The position numbers and the translations under genes were made by a program. Source: Colletotrichum lupini (taxonomy: Eukaryota > Ascomycota > Sordariomycetes > Glomerellales > Glomerellaceae). From it: DNA of 64,000 nucleotides. The stretch spans positions 5,022,001-5,086,000 of the forward strand of contig NC_064677.1 of the NCBI RefSeq assembly GCF_023278565.1, in the 5' to 3' direction. The number at the start of each line of letters is the position of its first letter. Position 1 is the stretch's first letter. The notes beneath the pieces are model-generated. The model did not search any database. It was given only the letters and a program-made list of their open reading frames with translations, and was not told where the DNA came from. This document shows, one piece after another, positions 49,107 through 62,100 of the stretch.

Positions 49107-49193
49107 GCCCTGATGGTCTAGCGGTATGATTCTCCCTTAGGGTCTTTACGACACGTCTGGGAGAGGTCCCAGGTTCGAATCCTGGTTAGGGCC
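49107..49193 (+). tRNA. tRNA-Pro(AGG) with 15-bp intron
   Basis: Cloverleaf folds completely. The acceptor stem is GCCCTGA with TTAGGGC (one G-U pair) plus discriminator C. The D arm is GTCTAGCGGTATGAT, the anticodon stem CTCCC/GGGAG, and the T arm CCAGG-TTCGAAT-CCTGG. The anticodon AGG is at 49139-49141. A 15-bp intron (49143-49157) sits in the usual place, one base after the anticodon. Removing it gives a 72-nt tRNA with the loop TTAGGGT, as in other eukaryotic tRNA-Pro genes. A T-run at 49200-49203 serves as the RNA polymerase III terminator. The gene lies in the 3.4-kb GC-normal island between the two AT-rich blocks. Confidence 0.95.
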
Positions 49194-51289
49194 CAATCCT
49201 TTTGCCGATCTGAGAACGACGCTTTTTGTAGTGACGGAAATCGAAGAGAGGGCATTTGGGACAATTTTGGCAACGTTGTGGTTGTCGGTGTGTGACCGGA
49301 AGTGGTACGTGGGCATGCAGTTGTTGACTTTTGAACTCCTTTCCCCCTGGATTTCTTCGGATTATCGGATTACATCTGAGTCTTGTTTGCTTATCATCTA
49401 AGCACAACGTATCGAAGTGCCGGGCTGCGCCGCTGAAGAACATGAATATTTCCCAGTTTCAGGGCGCGGTGATAATCTGAGGTGTTGGTTGTATAGATCG
49501 GCATTCTCAGCTCGCTGCACAACTTGCGTCTCATCTATCCATGCTGCCTCAAGAACCACGGGGAATATGATCGCCTGGTAGCGAACCGTGACATCGAAAC
49601 ACTCCGGAACAATCAACAAACAAAGGCCACAAACCCGAGAATTAGAGGCATTTCAATTGACGAATGCAAGTACCGGCTCAGAAGTTGCCGGATAATGAAA
49701 GTGGAAATGGAACTGGACGCTGTTTCCAGGCTCGTCGTGCGCACGTTTCCTGTTGATTGCGCCATGAATCGAAAATGAAATACCAGACGACGCAAAAACG
49801 GAACGGAACGGCATCGCACCGCAGGATGGACGAAACGACAGGCATCGAACATCCACGGCAATGCTTTCCACTCGGATAGCACGCCTTCTCAGTGGGTGGA
49901 ACCCGGGCTCTTTTGTCGAAAGGCCAACAAGACCAGACTGTCTGAGGTCTGCACTGTCCCTCGTTCAAAGGGTTGGGAAGTTCTCTCTTGACAGGTCTGG
50001 GCGTCCAAACCAGCGGGAATTCTGAAGAAGAAAAGTCCGAGAGTTCTTCCATGCAATCCAGAGGTGCATTGCGGATATATGTTGATATGTTAGGGATGCA
50101 TATGCAGTCTCTATACTATGTACGCATACAGAAATGCGTAAAGAGACAGAGCCTCATTACGGATGCTCTAGGCAATCGTTCATGTGAAAATGGTACTCCG
50201 TAATTCGACACTGATTATGGTTATCAAACTCTGATGAAAGACAGAGGAAAGAAAAATAAGGGAGGGTCCGAGTCGCTAGCGCCCCAAGATCCCTGGCGTC
50301 GTTCCCGAGGAACCACAACTGTCTGATCACAAGCACCGGCGACCACCAGTCTTTTTAGTCGCACATCTCCGGATTACCTTATCATGGAAAGCGTTGGTGG
50401 GGAAGCGTTGAAGCGCCAGACATGGTTCGGCAGGTGAGCCAAGAGGTTGGAAATTGGGCGGTAATGTGGTGCCACCGTACCACCGCAGTCTTGAGTCTAT
50501 GAAAAAGGCGAGACCATCGGGCTGAAATCTAACGGGATCGTGCCACGACGAGGGGAGGGGGGCTCCTGTCAAATTCGAATTTCGCTGGCAGGGAGGGCTC
50601 ATGGCCTCGGGCGGCGGGCCTGAAAGTGAAGTGTACACGGTGAGGGAAGGATTCTGAATCGGTAGAGTGCTCCGCGGTGCCCGGAGCTTACCTTGAGCAG
50701 CACGCTTTCGTACGAGTGCCAAGTGGGAGCCGGCCGACCTATCCTTTGAACAGGACATCTATCCGTAGTATACTCCGTACTCCGAAAGATAATTATCACT
50801 ACGTAGAAGTAACGACTGTATTCGAACTCTGTACGGAGTAAGTTGTCGGGCTAGCCGGCACAGATTGTGGACACAAGGGGCCGTCGACGCGTGTTATAGT
50901 GGTATTCGCTATCGAGGGTTGTGACATGTCTCGCGTTGCCGCGTCCACTTGGTGAGCATTTGAGCCCTTGGGGTGGTTCCTGGATTCGTCCCCTGTTTGA
51001 TGATGTAAGTCGAGGAGGCTTGAGTGTCTCGAGGTCTTGGGAGGACAAACCGTTCGGCCGCTGAAGTAAGCGTAACAATAAGGTGCTTTTTCCGCGAGGT
51101 ACCTGAGTGTGGCAGGCATGAGCCATGCTTCACCACGTGAAGATGGAAGGGAAGAAAATGCTACGTAATGTAGCGTTCCAGCGTATGGTTGGTGGGTGGT
51201 GACTTCTCTCAGCGTTCCAACCTGCTAGTTCTCTGGGTGTCTGGCAAGGGCCAAGCAAGGGCCAAGCCAGGTACCTAAGTACCTTATTA
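49194..51289. other. Intergenic GC-normal spacer before the second AT-rich block
   Basis: No gene is supported. The frames present are overlapping and featureless. Three copies of the nonamer TACGGAGTA or its complement lie at 50194-50202, 50771-50779 and 50832-50840. Composition changes abruptly to AT-rich at about 51290, just after GGTACCTAAGTACC. Confidence 0.5.
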
Positions 51290-51569
51290 TCAAAGAAAGT
51301 TAATTCTTTCTGAGTTATAAGTATAAGAATATAGTTTTAATAAAATAGTATAGTACCTACTTAGTACTTAAATTAAAATACTTTTTTAAGCTTATTATAA
51401 AAAAAAAAAACTATATTACTAACTACTTACTATCGAGGGTTATAAATAGTACTATAACTTTAATTACTATAGCTTTAATTACTATAGTTTTAATTATAAT
51501 AGCTTTACCCGTAATAAATAAAAAGTCTAATTATAAGTCCCTTAAAAGCCTCTCCTTAAGAGCTATAAG
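51290..51569. repeat. RIP-mutated repeat remnant, left edge of block
   Basis: AT-rich sequence nearly free of CA and TG, ending ...GAGCTATAAG where the solo LTR begins. It is interrupted: removing the solo LTR and element 3 joins it to the AT-rich sequence that resumes at about 59227. Family unknown. Confidence 0.6.
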
Positions 51570-51785
51570 TGTCACGGCAGTGGGCATTAGGGCCCTGTGG
51601 GCCCTGTGGCTCAGCCTCAGGCTGCGAGGCTGAGCTCCCAGTGGTCACGTGACGAGCTGGACCGCTGGGCCCAAAGGGCCAGCCCGCCAGCTTCTGCCCA
51701 CTGTTCTGTTTTTTCCCTCTTCACGTTAAGTCTTCAGTCAATTAGGTCAATACAGCAGCGTTCCGACCTGCCTCGAGTTCCCTTT

Positions 51786-52010
51786 TGTTAGTATACACGT
51801 AGGCAGGTCAGACCTTTTGGTCGCGACTAGGTCAATAGGTCAGTATAGGTCTATTGCGTGTGTATAGGAGGGGAAGATCGTGGGCAGAGCCCGCGGTCCC
51901 TCAGTGGGTATAGGTAGGTAGAAGGGTCCGTCTACACGGGCCCAGACTACCTACCTACTACCCCTACCTAACTACCTAAGAGGGCCCCTTTTCTACTTCG
52001 TAATCTAACA
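51786..52010 (-). repeat. LTR of element 3, lower-coordinate copy
   Basis: 225 bp, begins TGTTAGTATACACG and ends CGTAATCTAACA. It is only mildly mutated and keeps several CA/TG. It contains an 11-bp stem TAGGTAGGTAG (51911-51921) with CTACCTACCTA (51947-51957). Confidence 0.9.
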
Positions 52011-52229
52011 TTAGCAGTCTTCTACTTTTATAATAAAAAAGGCTAGAATAGGGGCTAGGTCCCCTACTAATAAGAACTAGTAATAGAATTTATAGTTAAT
52101 CCCCTATTTAAAAGTACCTAAAGCCGTATACTAAAATTTTAATATAGCTTCCGCTATAATTATTTATATAGAAATTTTAATATCCCCTCCTTCTAATTAC
52201 TTCTTAATTCTTTAATATATATAATTCTA

Positions 52230-52740
52230 GCACGTATAGCTTTAACGAGGTAATGTGGGATATTCTTATAAAGAATATAAAAAGTGAATATTCATATAGA
52301 AGCAAGAATATATGAATATAGGGGATATAAGCGTATATAAAAGAGGTTTTTGTAGTAAAGAGAGTAATATAGTTGAATTACTATATAAGAAGTTGCTTAC
52401 TTAACGAAAGGTCTAGGTAGGCAAATACACGCCTACATATAGGCATAAAAACCTCTTACTAGAATATTCCATTGCTTATTAATTATGATATAATTAATAA
52501 GCGTATACGTAAGTAAATGCGTAATCGTAGTACGTAATTCCGCCTCGAGTAAATTCCAGATTATTCAGTTACCTTCCAGTACTTTCCATTGCTCACGTAA
52601 GCTTATATAAGCAGTATTGCTTACATAATCAATACCCATAATAATCTACAGAAATCGTAGATTAATATGGTATATAGTTTGCTTACGTAATATTGATAAT
52701 AAGGCGAATAATAAGGTAAACAAAGTTACCTTCGTAACAA
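52230..52740. other. AT-rich but RIP-poor island inside element 3
   Basis: This part keeps many CA and TG dinucleotides (for example GCAAGAATATATGAATA, TTCCATTGCTCACG, GTTTGCTTACG), unlike the sequence on either side. It contains a 12-bp perfect hairpin with a 5-base loop at 52474-52502 (GCTTATTAATTA / TAATTAATAAGC) and an 11-bp inverted pair AAGAGGTTTTT (52341-52351) / AAAAACCTCTT (52447-52457). It may be a later small insertion or element sequence that escaped mutation. I find no clean terminal repeats or target duplication. Confidence 0.5.
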
Positions 52741-55700
52741 TAATTTATATACTTAAACTCCTTAGAAATCGTTAAATCTAGCGTAGTTAAAAAAGAGCTT
52801 TTTATTAGTTTAACTACGCCCCGAATACGTATATTTCTCTCTAAGCCAAAGCCCGAGAGGTATATACGTTCGCTAAACAACTTACTACTTATAATATATT
52901 ACTATTTTAATTACGTATTACCTATCCTTCTATTTTAACTATAATAATTCCTTTACTAATAAATCGTTTAAAGAACTTATTTAGTATACTCTTTATAAAC
53001 CCGTTAGCTAAGTTATTATTATTACTAATCTAACGGATCTCGTAGAGCTCGTAGCGTTCGTATAATTACCTAAGTATTATAATATCTATTATAAGGCGCT
53101 TTTCCTTCGTAATACCTAGCTTAATAAGGTATTTATATAGTAAGTATAAATCTATATAAACTATAGTAAGGATCTTTAGAACGTCGAGTTATTTAGTAAT
53201 AAGGTCTAGGGTAGTTAAGATAGTATAAGTAACGTTAATACTTATAACTATTCCGTAAACCTCTAATACTAATACGCTCTAAATAATCCTTTTACTTTTC
53301 GTAGAGCTATAATAAATAATATTACTATTAATTATAAAGCTCTCGTTAGTCTATTCTTTATTCGTAAGGATAATAATATAACCTAGCTATAAGGTATAAT
53401 TAGCGTTATTTATAAATAACCTATTTATAAAAACGAAGAGTTTAGCTATAATTAGATCTAATAGTACGAATATAAGCCCTCGGTCTAAGTAATCTATTTA
53501 CTATTTAATATAACGGTTTAGCGTAATATAATTAATAAATAACGGATTTACTTAGTATTAAGTAGTAAATAACGTATTAAAAGCTACCTCTAGTTAGTAA
53601 ATTAATATAATATAAGTACCTCGAGCTTATTACTTAACGAATTATTAAATAGTATCTAATACCGAGGGGTTAACCTACTTAAACTTCTTCCCTTAGTTCT
53701 TCTATCTAAGTACTATATTAATACTTTTTAATAAGATAATCCTATTATTAAAAATAAGCAGCTCGTTAGCTAATAGTTACTACTTTAGTTTAGCTAGTAG
53801 CTTAGCGCGCTTAAGCTTAGTTTCTTCTTTTTAGCTAAAAGTCTTATTTAATAATCTAATAATATAATCGGTCTATATACTAATAATACTAAATAATCCG
53901 CTTTCTCCTATCGAGACTAATAAGTATAGATTAAATATAAATATTATTATTTAGAGTATCTTTAAATAATACTTATTATATATTACTTATTAATAAGTAT
54001 TAGATTTTATAAAACCGTATAGTAATTATACGACGTATAGAACAGTACTCTTAGGGTATAAATAACGGATCCGAGCTAGTAATTAGGTAAAAACCTTATA
54101 GTAAAGAAGTTAACTCGATTATATATATACTTAGGTAATATCTCGTAACTAAATAACGTAGCCTTCTTAGATTAGGGTCGGGGCTAGGGCAAGGATTAGA
54201 TATTAACTAGTTCTTTAGATTATTAGTAACTACGTAAGGATCTCTTTTTTCCCCTCGTTATTATACCCTTATATAACTAGGTAAGACTTTTTAATAAGGT
54301 TAAGTCCTAGGTTCTTAATTTTATTAACGAATCGAGATTTAAATATCCTTATATCCCTATATTTAGGGCTAAGTTAAACGAATTTAATTACCCCTCTTTT
54401 TATTAATTTTAAAAGCTCCTTATTAATAGATTTTATAAAAAGTACTCCTAGGGTAGTAATAATACCCTTATTATAGAGCTTAGTAACTAGCTTAAGATTT
54501 ACTTCTTTTTTAAATATAAAATAGGTTATAGTTATAAAAGTATTACTACGGCCGCGCTATATTAATATTTTTCTAATCTTTTTACTCCGTAATAAAGGGT
54601 CGTCGTTAATTATAATAACGATCTTATTAAAGACTTCTTTTATAGTAGTACTATTATTAGTTAGCTAGTTAATTACGGGGATTAGTAAGTAGTTAACGTA
54701 CTTTATTATTATAACTAGTAGCTCGGGGTCGACCTTTTTTAAATACTAGGGTTTAATTATAGTAGCCCGGAAGCTTATTAAGCCGTGAGGTAATTCTACT
54801 ACGTAAGTAGTACTATTTATTAAAACGAGCTTAAATAGGCCTTTTTATCCCTTACTTTCTTACTAGACTTTAATATTTAATTATAATAGTAAATTAATAG
54901 TATAAGAGATATTTAGTCCGTTTTAAGTAGCTAGTACCTCGCTTACTTACTTATTAATATAAAGTCTACGGACTTCCCTTATTACTTTTTTAACTACCTC
55001 TATACGTTAAGTAATATTTAGTAACGGTAGAGATTTGTTAGAAATACGTAGAAAAGCTCTAAAAACGAGGAGTATAAGAACGAGGCTATTTAGGTTAATT
55101 ATATCGTTAACTACTTTAATGATAGCCTAAAGTATAGCCTCCGTACTTATTAATAAGTACTTATTTTAAATAATATTATATACCTTTTTAAGTACTACGT
55201 AGTATCTCTTAGCCTTATTAATATTATTATAAGCTTCGACGGGTACTTCCTTAACCTTAATAAATATAGATTTAGTAAAAGATTTAAACTTTGCGGTACT
55301 AAAGTTCTTATTAATATTTATAATAATCTAATCCGATAAACCGAAATAAACGTCGATTTAATATAGCTAAAGAGCCTCCTATATATACTTCGTAATTATA
55401 TCCGCGAGGAACCTTATTACTTAAAAAGAAGTAATAATATTAATGACATAAAATATTAATTAGTTAGTACCCTTATAATCTATTAAGTATATTACGTTAA
55501 TTACGACTTTATAATTAAAATCGTAATTATCTCGCAGGGTAAATTTAAATTAGCTAGGGGTAGTAGCGTTAAGTTAGTATTATTAATAGATCTTCGTAAG
55601 CTTTTTAAGGGCTACGATTTTTATATCGTTACTAAACTACTAGAGTAGCTTTAGGAGACGAGGAACCGAAGGGTAGCCGAAGTATTAATATAAGCGGCGT

Positions 55701-58700
55701 AATTCGCTCTTTATTAAGTAGTTAGTAATAGCTTTTTTATTATTAAGGAATAGAAGCTAAGGGTATCCCTATTTATAAATAATAAGTACTATAATATCTC
55801 CCTTAACTAGTAAGTTATTAATATTATTAAAGTATACTCCTAGCTTATCTATATCCCTTAGGTAGTATAAGAAAGGAGTATTAGTTAGTAAGACGTAAAA
55901 AGTAATATTACTAAATAGGGTACTAACGACTATAGATCTTAATAACCTCACGGGTTCGCTATTATTAAATCGAATACCTACCTCGCTAGCTTTAGAAATA
56001 TTAAAAATAACTTTAAGTCGTCGCTATTATAATACGAGGAGTTAAGGGTAGCCTATAGTTAAGAATTCCGTAGTATTAGTATTAAGTATAATACCTTAGA
56101 AATCCCCTAACGAGTACCTCCCGTCTAACGAGAAAGAAGTTACTAGTTCTATAGGCTTAGTTAACTTATTAATAAAAGTAGTATTAATAAAGCTATATTC
56201 TATTACTTAGATAGCGAGGATATTTATAAAGGTTCTGCTACTAGTAGTAGTCGTAAGGTATATTATTAAGATCTAGACTTCGTCCTTATAATTATCCTTA
56301 TAATTAAAGTCGAGGTTATTAAAATATTAAATTATAGTATTATTATCGTCGTTATTAATAGGGGCGGTTCCCTTATAGAAGGCGAGGAATTATAAATATA
56401 AGCTCGGTATAAATCTCTTATTTCTTTTTATACTATCTTTATACTTTTTATATACTTAACGTCGCTCTTCTTTTAAGTGCTTAGTTAACTAATAGCCGGT
56501 TTTATAATAAACGAAATACTTTTTATTAGTAGTACCGCAGCTACGTTAATTCTACTTATTAAATCGGGTCCTTCTACTAAAGCTACCGTAAGTACGGTTA
56601 GTTTAGTAAGTAACGGGGACCTCTTTATTATAAGTACTATCTTAGAAATATTACTATTACTTATTATAGTTACGCTCTCTTTTTATAGTATTAATTAAAG
56701 TACTAAGCTAGTAATAGATATTAGTAAATATAAGTACTAGGTTAAGTATAGTAAGTTTATATTTTAGTATACTACTTATATAGTAGAGGAGTTAGTTACT
56801 TATATTAAAGATAGATCCCTAAGTAGCTAGCGCCTCGTAGAGGATTATAATACGGTTAATTAGTGCTTATAAAATCTATTAGTTCGACTTACCTAGGTTC
56901 TTACGAACTATAAAGTATTAATAGAGGTTATAGAGCTTAGCGAGGTAGTTCTAATAGCTTATAAGCGGCTCGAAGTATTCCTAAGTCCTTTAGTATATTA
57001 TATTAAAGCTAAGTAGGTTAGAAATATTACTAAGTTAGTTAAAGTAAAAGGTTAACGCCCTTCCCTTAAGCATATTTAGGAAAATATTAAAATAATATTA
57101 TCTACTAATTCCCGCTCGTTAGTATAGTACTTTAAAAATCCGAAACTTCTTATTAAAAATATTATACTTTTCGCTACTATACTTATTCTTATTATTATAA
57201 AGCTTAGTAAGGTTAATTAATTAGCGAGTATTGGGCATAATATCGTCTTTAGTTTCTATATTAAAGTATAATATCTAACGGGGTAGATTTTGCTATTAGG
57301 TAATAATAACTTTATTCTCTAGTTCTTTCTCCTCTTCTTTTTAAAGAAGCGGTAAGTCGGTCGGTTAATAACGAGGCTAAAGTTAGAATCTTAATTACTA
57401 AAATTAAGCGAGTTAGGGTTATATAAATTCTTTTATTATTTCTCTAGCTTATTAAATAAGATTATTAGTATTTACTAACTACGGAAGTAGTAAGTAAAAG
57501 AAATAAGGATCGTAATATAATATATTAAAGTGTTTAGTACGGTTACGGTAAGCTATAATTTCTTTAAAAGTCTAAGTAAGGAAGTATTAAGTATTAAGGG
57601 CGCTAGTAATCTTTTTTACTATTTAACTACGATCTTTAATCGTTAGATTAATACCGTTATTTATAAGAAAGTCTCTTAGCTTCTTAAGAATTATACTTTC
57701 TATTTTTAAAAAGTCCCCTACTTCCTAGCTTTAGAAGTCGGTCTTAAAGTCCTTTTATAGCTCCTCGCCTGTTAGGCCGTCTTAATAATAATATTTTATT
57801 ATATAGAAAATAAAAGTATTAAGCTTTCTATTATTCGTAAGGGCGGGTATAATATTAAATAAGCCCTATTAAGTTAGGTTAACGTAGTCCTATTAATAAA
57901 TTAGAATTAAGTATAGTTCCGTAATTTAAGAGCATAGGTAGGCTAGAGGTAATATTAACTAATCGTTAGACCCTTTTTACTTATTACTAGGGCTAGCGGT
58001 TATTATAGTATATTTATAAGGTAAGTTATATAGTAGAAAATTATTATAGGATATAATTATCGTATTATAATTATAGTATAACGTTAGTTAGGTTAAAAAG
58101 AGTAGTAGGTTAGTCGTAGCGATCGTTTTAATAATAGTAAGCGGGTTATCATTACTAATTAGAAAATTCTACTCCTTTAACGAGGTATATAAACGGAAGG
58201 TTACTAAGGTCGGCAAAAGGTCGTAAAAAGGGAAGAAAGGCCTTTTATAACCGTACTTTTAGTAATAAATAGAGGATTCTATTGGCTACTAATTAGTAAT
58301 TCCTTTTACACTTCTTATACCTTCTTTTACTAATCTAGTCTCGGAGCTTTTATTAAGTTAGAAAGAGGTAGATTTATTAATAATATAAAATAGATCCTTA
58401 TTACTATTATTATTAAAATCTTTTCTTTTCCTTAGTATCTCGGAACACTTCGCTATTAATAAGAGATTCGCTATTAACGTATTTATAATTCTAAAGGTCT
58501 TATTATTACTAAGTACTAATACGCTAGCGATCGTTAGATTAATCTCTTAATAATTAATCTCCTCTTGCTTATTACTAATTTAAAATAGTGCTTAGTTATA
58601 ATATATTTAAAATAAATTCCTCTATGAGCGGTTTAATTAAAAAGAAGTTAATAATAATAATAAGGCTAGTAAAGATAATATTAATAATAGAAGCGAGGTT

Positions 58701-58989
58701 AATAATAATAATAAAATAGTTAATCTTTTCGTAGTAATAGTCTTAGTAAAAGAGATCGTACATAATAAAGCGCGCTCTTAATAACCTATAACTAATTAAT
58801 TAGTCGTTAGCTAGCGGTAGTAAAAGAGAACTAAGGTAGTATAAACTAGGCCGCTTATTATTAGTTAGATAAATAAAACTAAGTTAATAAGTTAGAATAG
58901 CTAGCGAGGTAAGTTAAGGCTATCTTTTTTACGGTTATATCCTTACTAACTTACGGTAAAAATATATATATAATTTAACTACTAATTAG

Positions 58990-59214
58990 TATTAATATAT
59001 ATATAAGTAGGTTAGACCTTTTAGTCGTAACTAGGTTAATAGGTTAGTATAGGTCTATTACGTATATATAAGAGGGGAAGATCGTAAGTAGAGCCCGCGG
59101 TCCCTTAGTAAGTATAAGTAGGTAGAAGGGTCCGTCTATACGGGCCTAGACTACCTACCTACCACCCCTACCTAACTACCTAAGAGGGCCCCTTTTCTAC
59201 CTCGTAATCCAACA
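58990..59214 (-). repeat. LTR of element 3, higher-coordinate copy
   Basis: 225 bp, begins TATTAATATATATA (RIP form of the other copy) and ends CGTAATCCAACA, followed by target copy CCTTT. Its first half is more mutated than the copy at 51786. The hairpin-forming part is still recognisable. Confidence 0.9.
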
Positions 59215-59230
59215 CCTTTCGTGATATAAG

Positions 59231-62100
59231 AGCCTTTAAATTAAGTTAAAATACTTATTAAGATATTAATAATTAAACTAACTTTATAATAATAACTTTA
59301 ATAAAAGACTTAATAAATAATACTAAAATCCTTGCTAACGTTAAGTATAATTTATAAAGCGTAATAATATAATTATAAAGTATTATTAATATATCTTATA
59401 TTAAAAAAGGTATTATTAATATTAATAAAACGGATAAGGCTATATTAATATAATACCTCGGCTTCTTTTTATAGCTCGAGGATAATCGTTTTAAATAGTA
59501 TTAAAAATCTATTAAAAAGCTCTTTTAAATACTTTAATATATTTATTACTATTTTTATAATAATAAGACTCTTAATACTTATATATAAAAGTAGGTATAA
59601 GAAATTAGGCTATGAGCACTTAACTAGCGAGGCTATAATATAAGTATAGGTATATTATAAGACTAAAGCTTATAGAGTCCTTTATAAGGGCTTTATTTCT
59701 TAAAAAGTTCTTTTATAATAAGATCCGTGCACTGGTCGCTAAGTTATTAACGTTTTATTACTAGCCGTATTTTAAATTTATTATAATTACTCCCCCCTTA
59801 CGTAACTTTAGTCCCTAAAGTTATTATATAATATCTTCCTTTAACGCTAATAATAAAGCTATTAATATTATTATTCGTAATAAATTCCGTAAAATATTAA
59901 TAATATTCTTTTTTACTTAGGAACAAGGTATTACTCCTATTTCCTTATTTAATAAATACCTTATTATTATTATTTAGTAATAGCGCGCCGATTAGTTACT
60001 AAGTTAGTAATATATATTCGTAATAAAATATTCTAACCGTCGTAATATATAAGAGCCCGCTTAACCTCGCGGTTATTATTATTACTAAGCTATTAAGTAT
60101 AGTAAAAGATTTTTCCCCCGTTACTAATTACGTATTTACTTTTTCTTCCCTCCTTCTATTTAGTAACCGTTCTATAAATTCTTTCTTATATAACTATACT
60201 TTTCTTTTTATAATATTCTAATTCTATATCGTTTTTTAATTACGACTCTCTTATTATACTATCGCTAAGTATTTACTAAAATATTTACTATTTCGCGTAT
60301 TTAGGATATATTTAATATAAAGTATAATTCTAAAAAGGGCTTCCGTAGTTTTTATAATAATGCTCCTTATATACGCTACTTAGTTAGCCCATATTACGAT
60401 ATTAACGAGCTCGTTTATATCGCTAGCGCTTATATTACTAAGTATATTATTTATTAAATTAATAAAAAGAAGTATTTTACTATAAGTTATCGAGTCCTTA
60501 CTAATCCGTTACTAAAATATTAGCTAACGATATTTTTTAGGTTCCTAAGGAGCTATATAGCGCTGCCTAGTTTATTTAGAATACTTTTATAGAGTTTTAT
60601 AATATTAAAGAGTAAAATAGCCTTAACTTTTATAAGCGCGGCTACGTTCTTTATATTTTTAATTATACTATTAGCATATAAAAAAAAGTCGCTACTTATA
60701 TTATTAACCCGTCGGTAGGTAATAAAGTAAAGAAGGTTTATTTTAAATAGGCTACTCTCTAAGAGCTCGCTACTAATTACGAGTATTTAAACTTATTAAT
60801 CTCGATTATAATAAGTTATTAATAATCGTTTAGCGAATTTTCTTTTTACTAACTTAGATTTCTCTTTTTAAGTTAGTATCCTTAATATTAATAATAAGAC
60901 TAAGATTATTTCCTACCTTAGTCGCCTCTAGCTAGCTTATTTTTATAATAATAGCTATATAACCGCTTTATAAAATAACCTTAACGCTTTAGCTTAGTAC
61001 TATAAAAAGACTTCTAAGGGCATTATTATTACGTATATTTAAGAGTTTTTTACTTTCTTTACTTTTTATAAACGCGTTACTAAGTTCTTAATAAATAAAG
61101 TACTTATTTATATTATTATTATATATAGCGCTACCCCTATTTCCCGCGGTCCTAAGACTCGGACTTTTATTAAAAAGTATATTCTTATTATTAATTATAT
61201 TTTTAATAATAACGACGAGCGGGACGACTTTAAGTTTAAGTTTAATAAGTCTTAGTGCGAAGATATCGAATTTAAAAAGCTCGATAATAACTTAGAAAAT
61301 TCTCTTTTTTAATATCGTAATAAGTACTACTACTTTAATATTAATAACTTACTAACTTCTACTCGTAACGCTCTTTTTAATATAAACGAGGGTACTCTAG
61401 CCCTTAGTTATATTACTCTAAATCTTAATAAGGCTAGTATTATGCTCCTCTTATTCTAAATAAAAGCTTTATAACGGCTTAACGAGGCTATTACTTATAT
61501 TAAAGTTAAAACTGCGGGTCGTAATAAGTAGTTTAACGTTAATAAGTTCTTTACGAATATTAATATTATTAAAGTCCCTTAGCTTAACTAGGACTACGAG
61601 AGCATTGCTTTAAATAACGCCCCCCGTCCCTAACTTATTATTAATAATAATAGCGTTACGGCCCCTACTTTATTTCTTACTCTACTTCTTATTATAGCTC
61701 TTATTATACTTCTTATTATAGTTTTTAATAATAACTAAGTAGCGAACGCTCTACGAACCGCTATTATTAATATATATAATACTTTATACGACTTTAATTA
61801 CCTCTCTCTTACTTATTATAGTATTAATAAAGTTAATAGCTTTATTCTAAGTAGTTAGCTAAGTACGTATATAAAGCCTCCCCGCTTCTTACTTACTAAG
61901 CGGACTATTATTACTAATTATTAAGCTTTAGAAATATACGCTAGAGCTACTATTACTATTACTAATATTACGTAAGTTACTCCCCTTACGTAGCTAGATC
62001 TTAGCAATTTTTTAATAATATATTATTAAGGGTTGTAATATTATATCTTTTTTTTAAGGATTATACTAGGCTAAATAAAAAGGGTTTTATAATATATTAT
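59231..62100. repeat. RIP-degraded repeat of unknown family
   Basis: AT-rich, CA/TG-poor sequence. Between about 60960 and 61990 one plus-strand frame reads like a decayed protein once TAA/TAG codons are ignored (for example LALSYITLNLNKASIMLLL and EAITYIKVKTAGRNK), but I recognise no domain. A plus-strand stretch near 60300-60480 is similar. These could be gag-like or transposase remnants; I cannot assign them. Confidence 0.4.

Larger units (their letters stand above)
51786..59214 (-). mobile_element. Ty1/copia LTR retrotransposon, RIP-mutated, element 3
   Basis: 7429 bp between target copies CCTTT (51781-51785 and 59215-59219), with 225-bp LTRs. The coding strand is minus and every frame is broken. 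The RNase H end is at about 52930-53560 (on the minus strand it reads KEKRLIIDIIAL-like and EIRWI-like). Reverse transcriptase is at about 53600-54650, integrase at about 54850-56400 (a surviving frame at 55769-55951 reads PFLYYLRDIDKLGVYFNN), and gag further right. The family is different from elements 1 and 2: longer, different LTRs, but the same copia domain order. About 900 bp separate the RNase H end from the lower LTR; part of that is an AT-rich but RIP-poor island listed separately. Confidence 0.88.
51570..59226. repeat. Solo LTR of another family, split by element 3
   Basis: The left part is 51570-51785 and the right part is 59220-59226, about 223 bp when joined. It begins TGTCACGG and ends CGTGATA, the RIP form of CGTGACA, so the termini are inverted as in LTRs. 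A 4-bp direct repeat TAAG flanks the joined unit (51566-51569 and 59227-59230; five bases if one A is shared). The left part is GC-rich and keeps many CA/TG, so it was hardly touched by RIP, consistent with its being shorter than the usual RIP length threshold. Only one LTR of this family is visible, hence solo. Confidence 0.7.
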
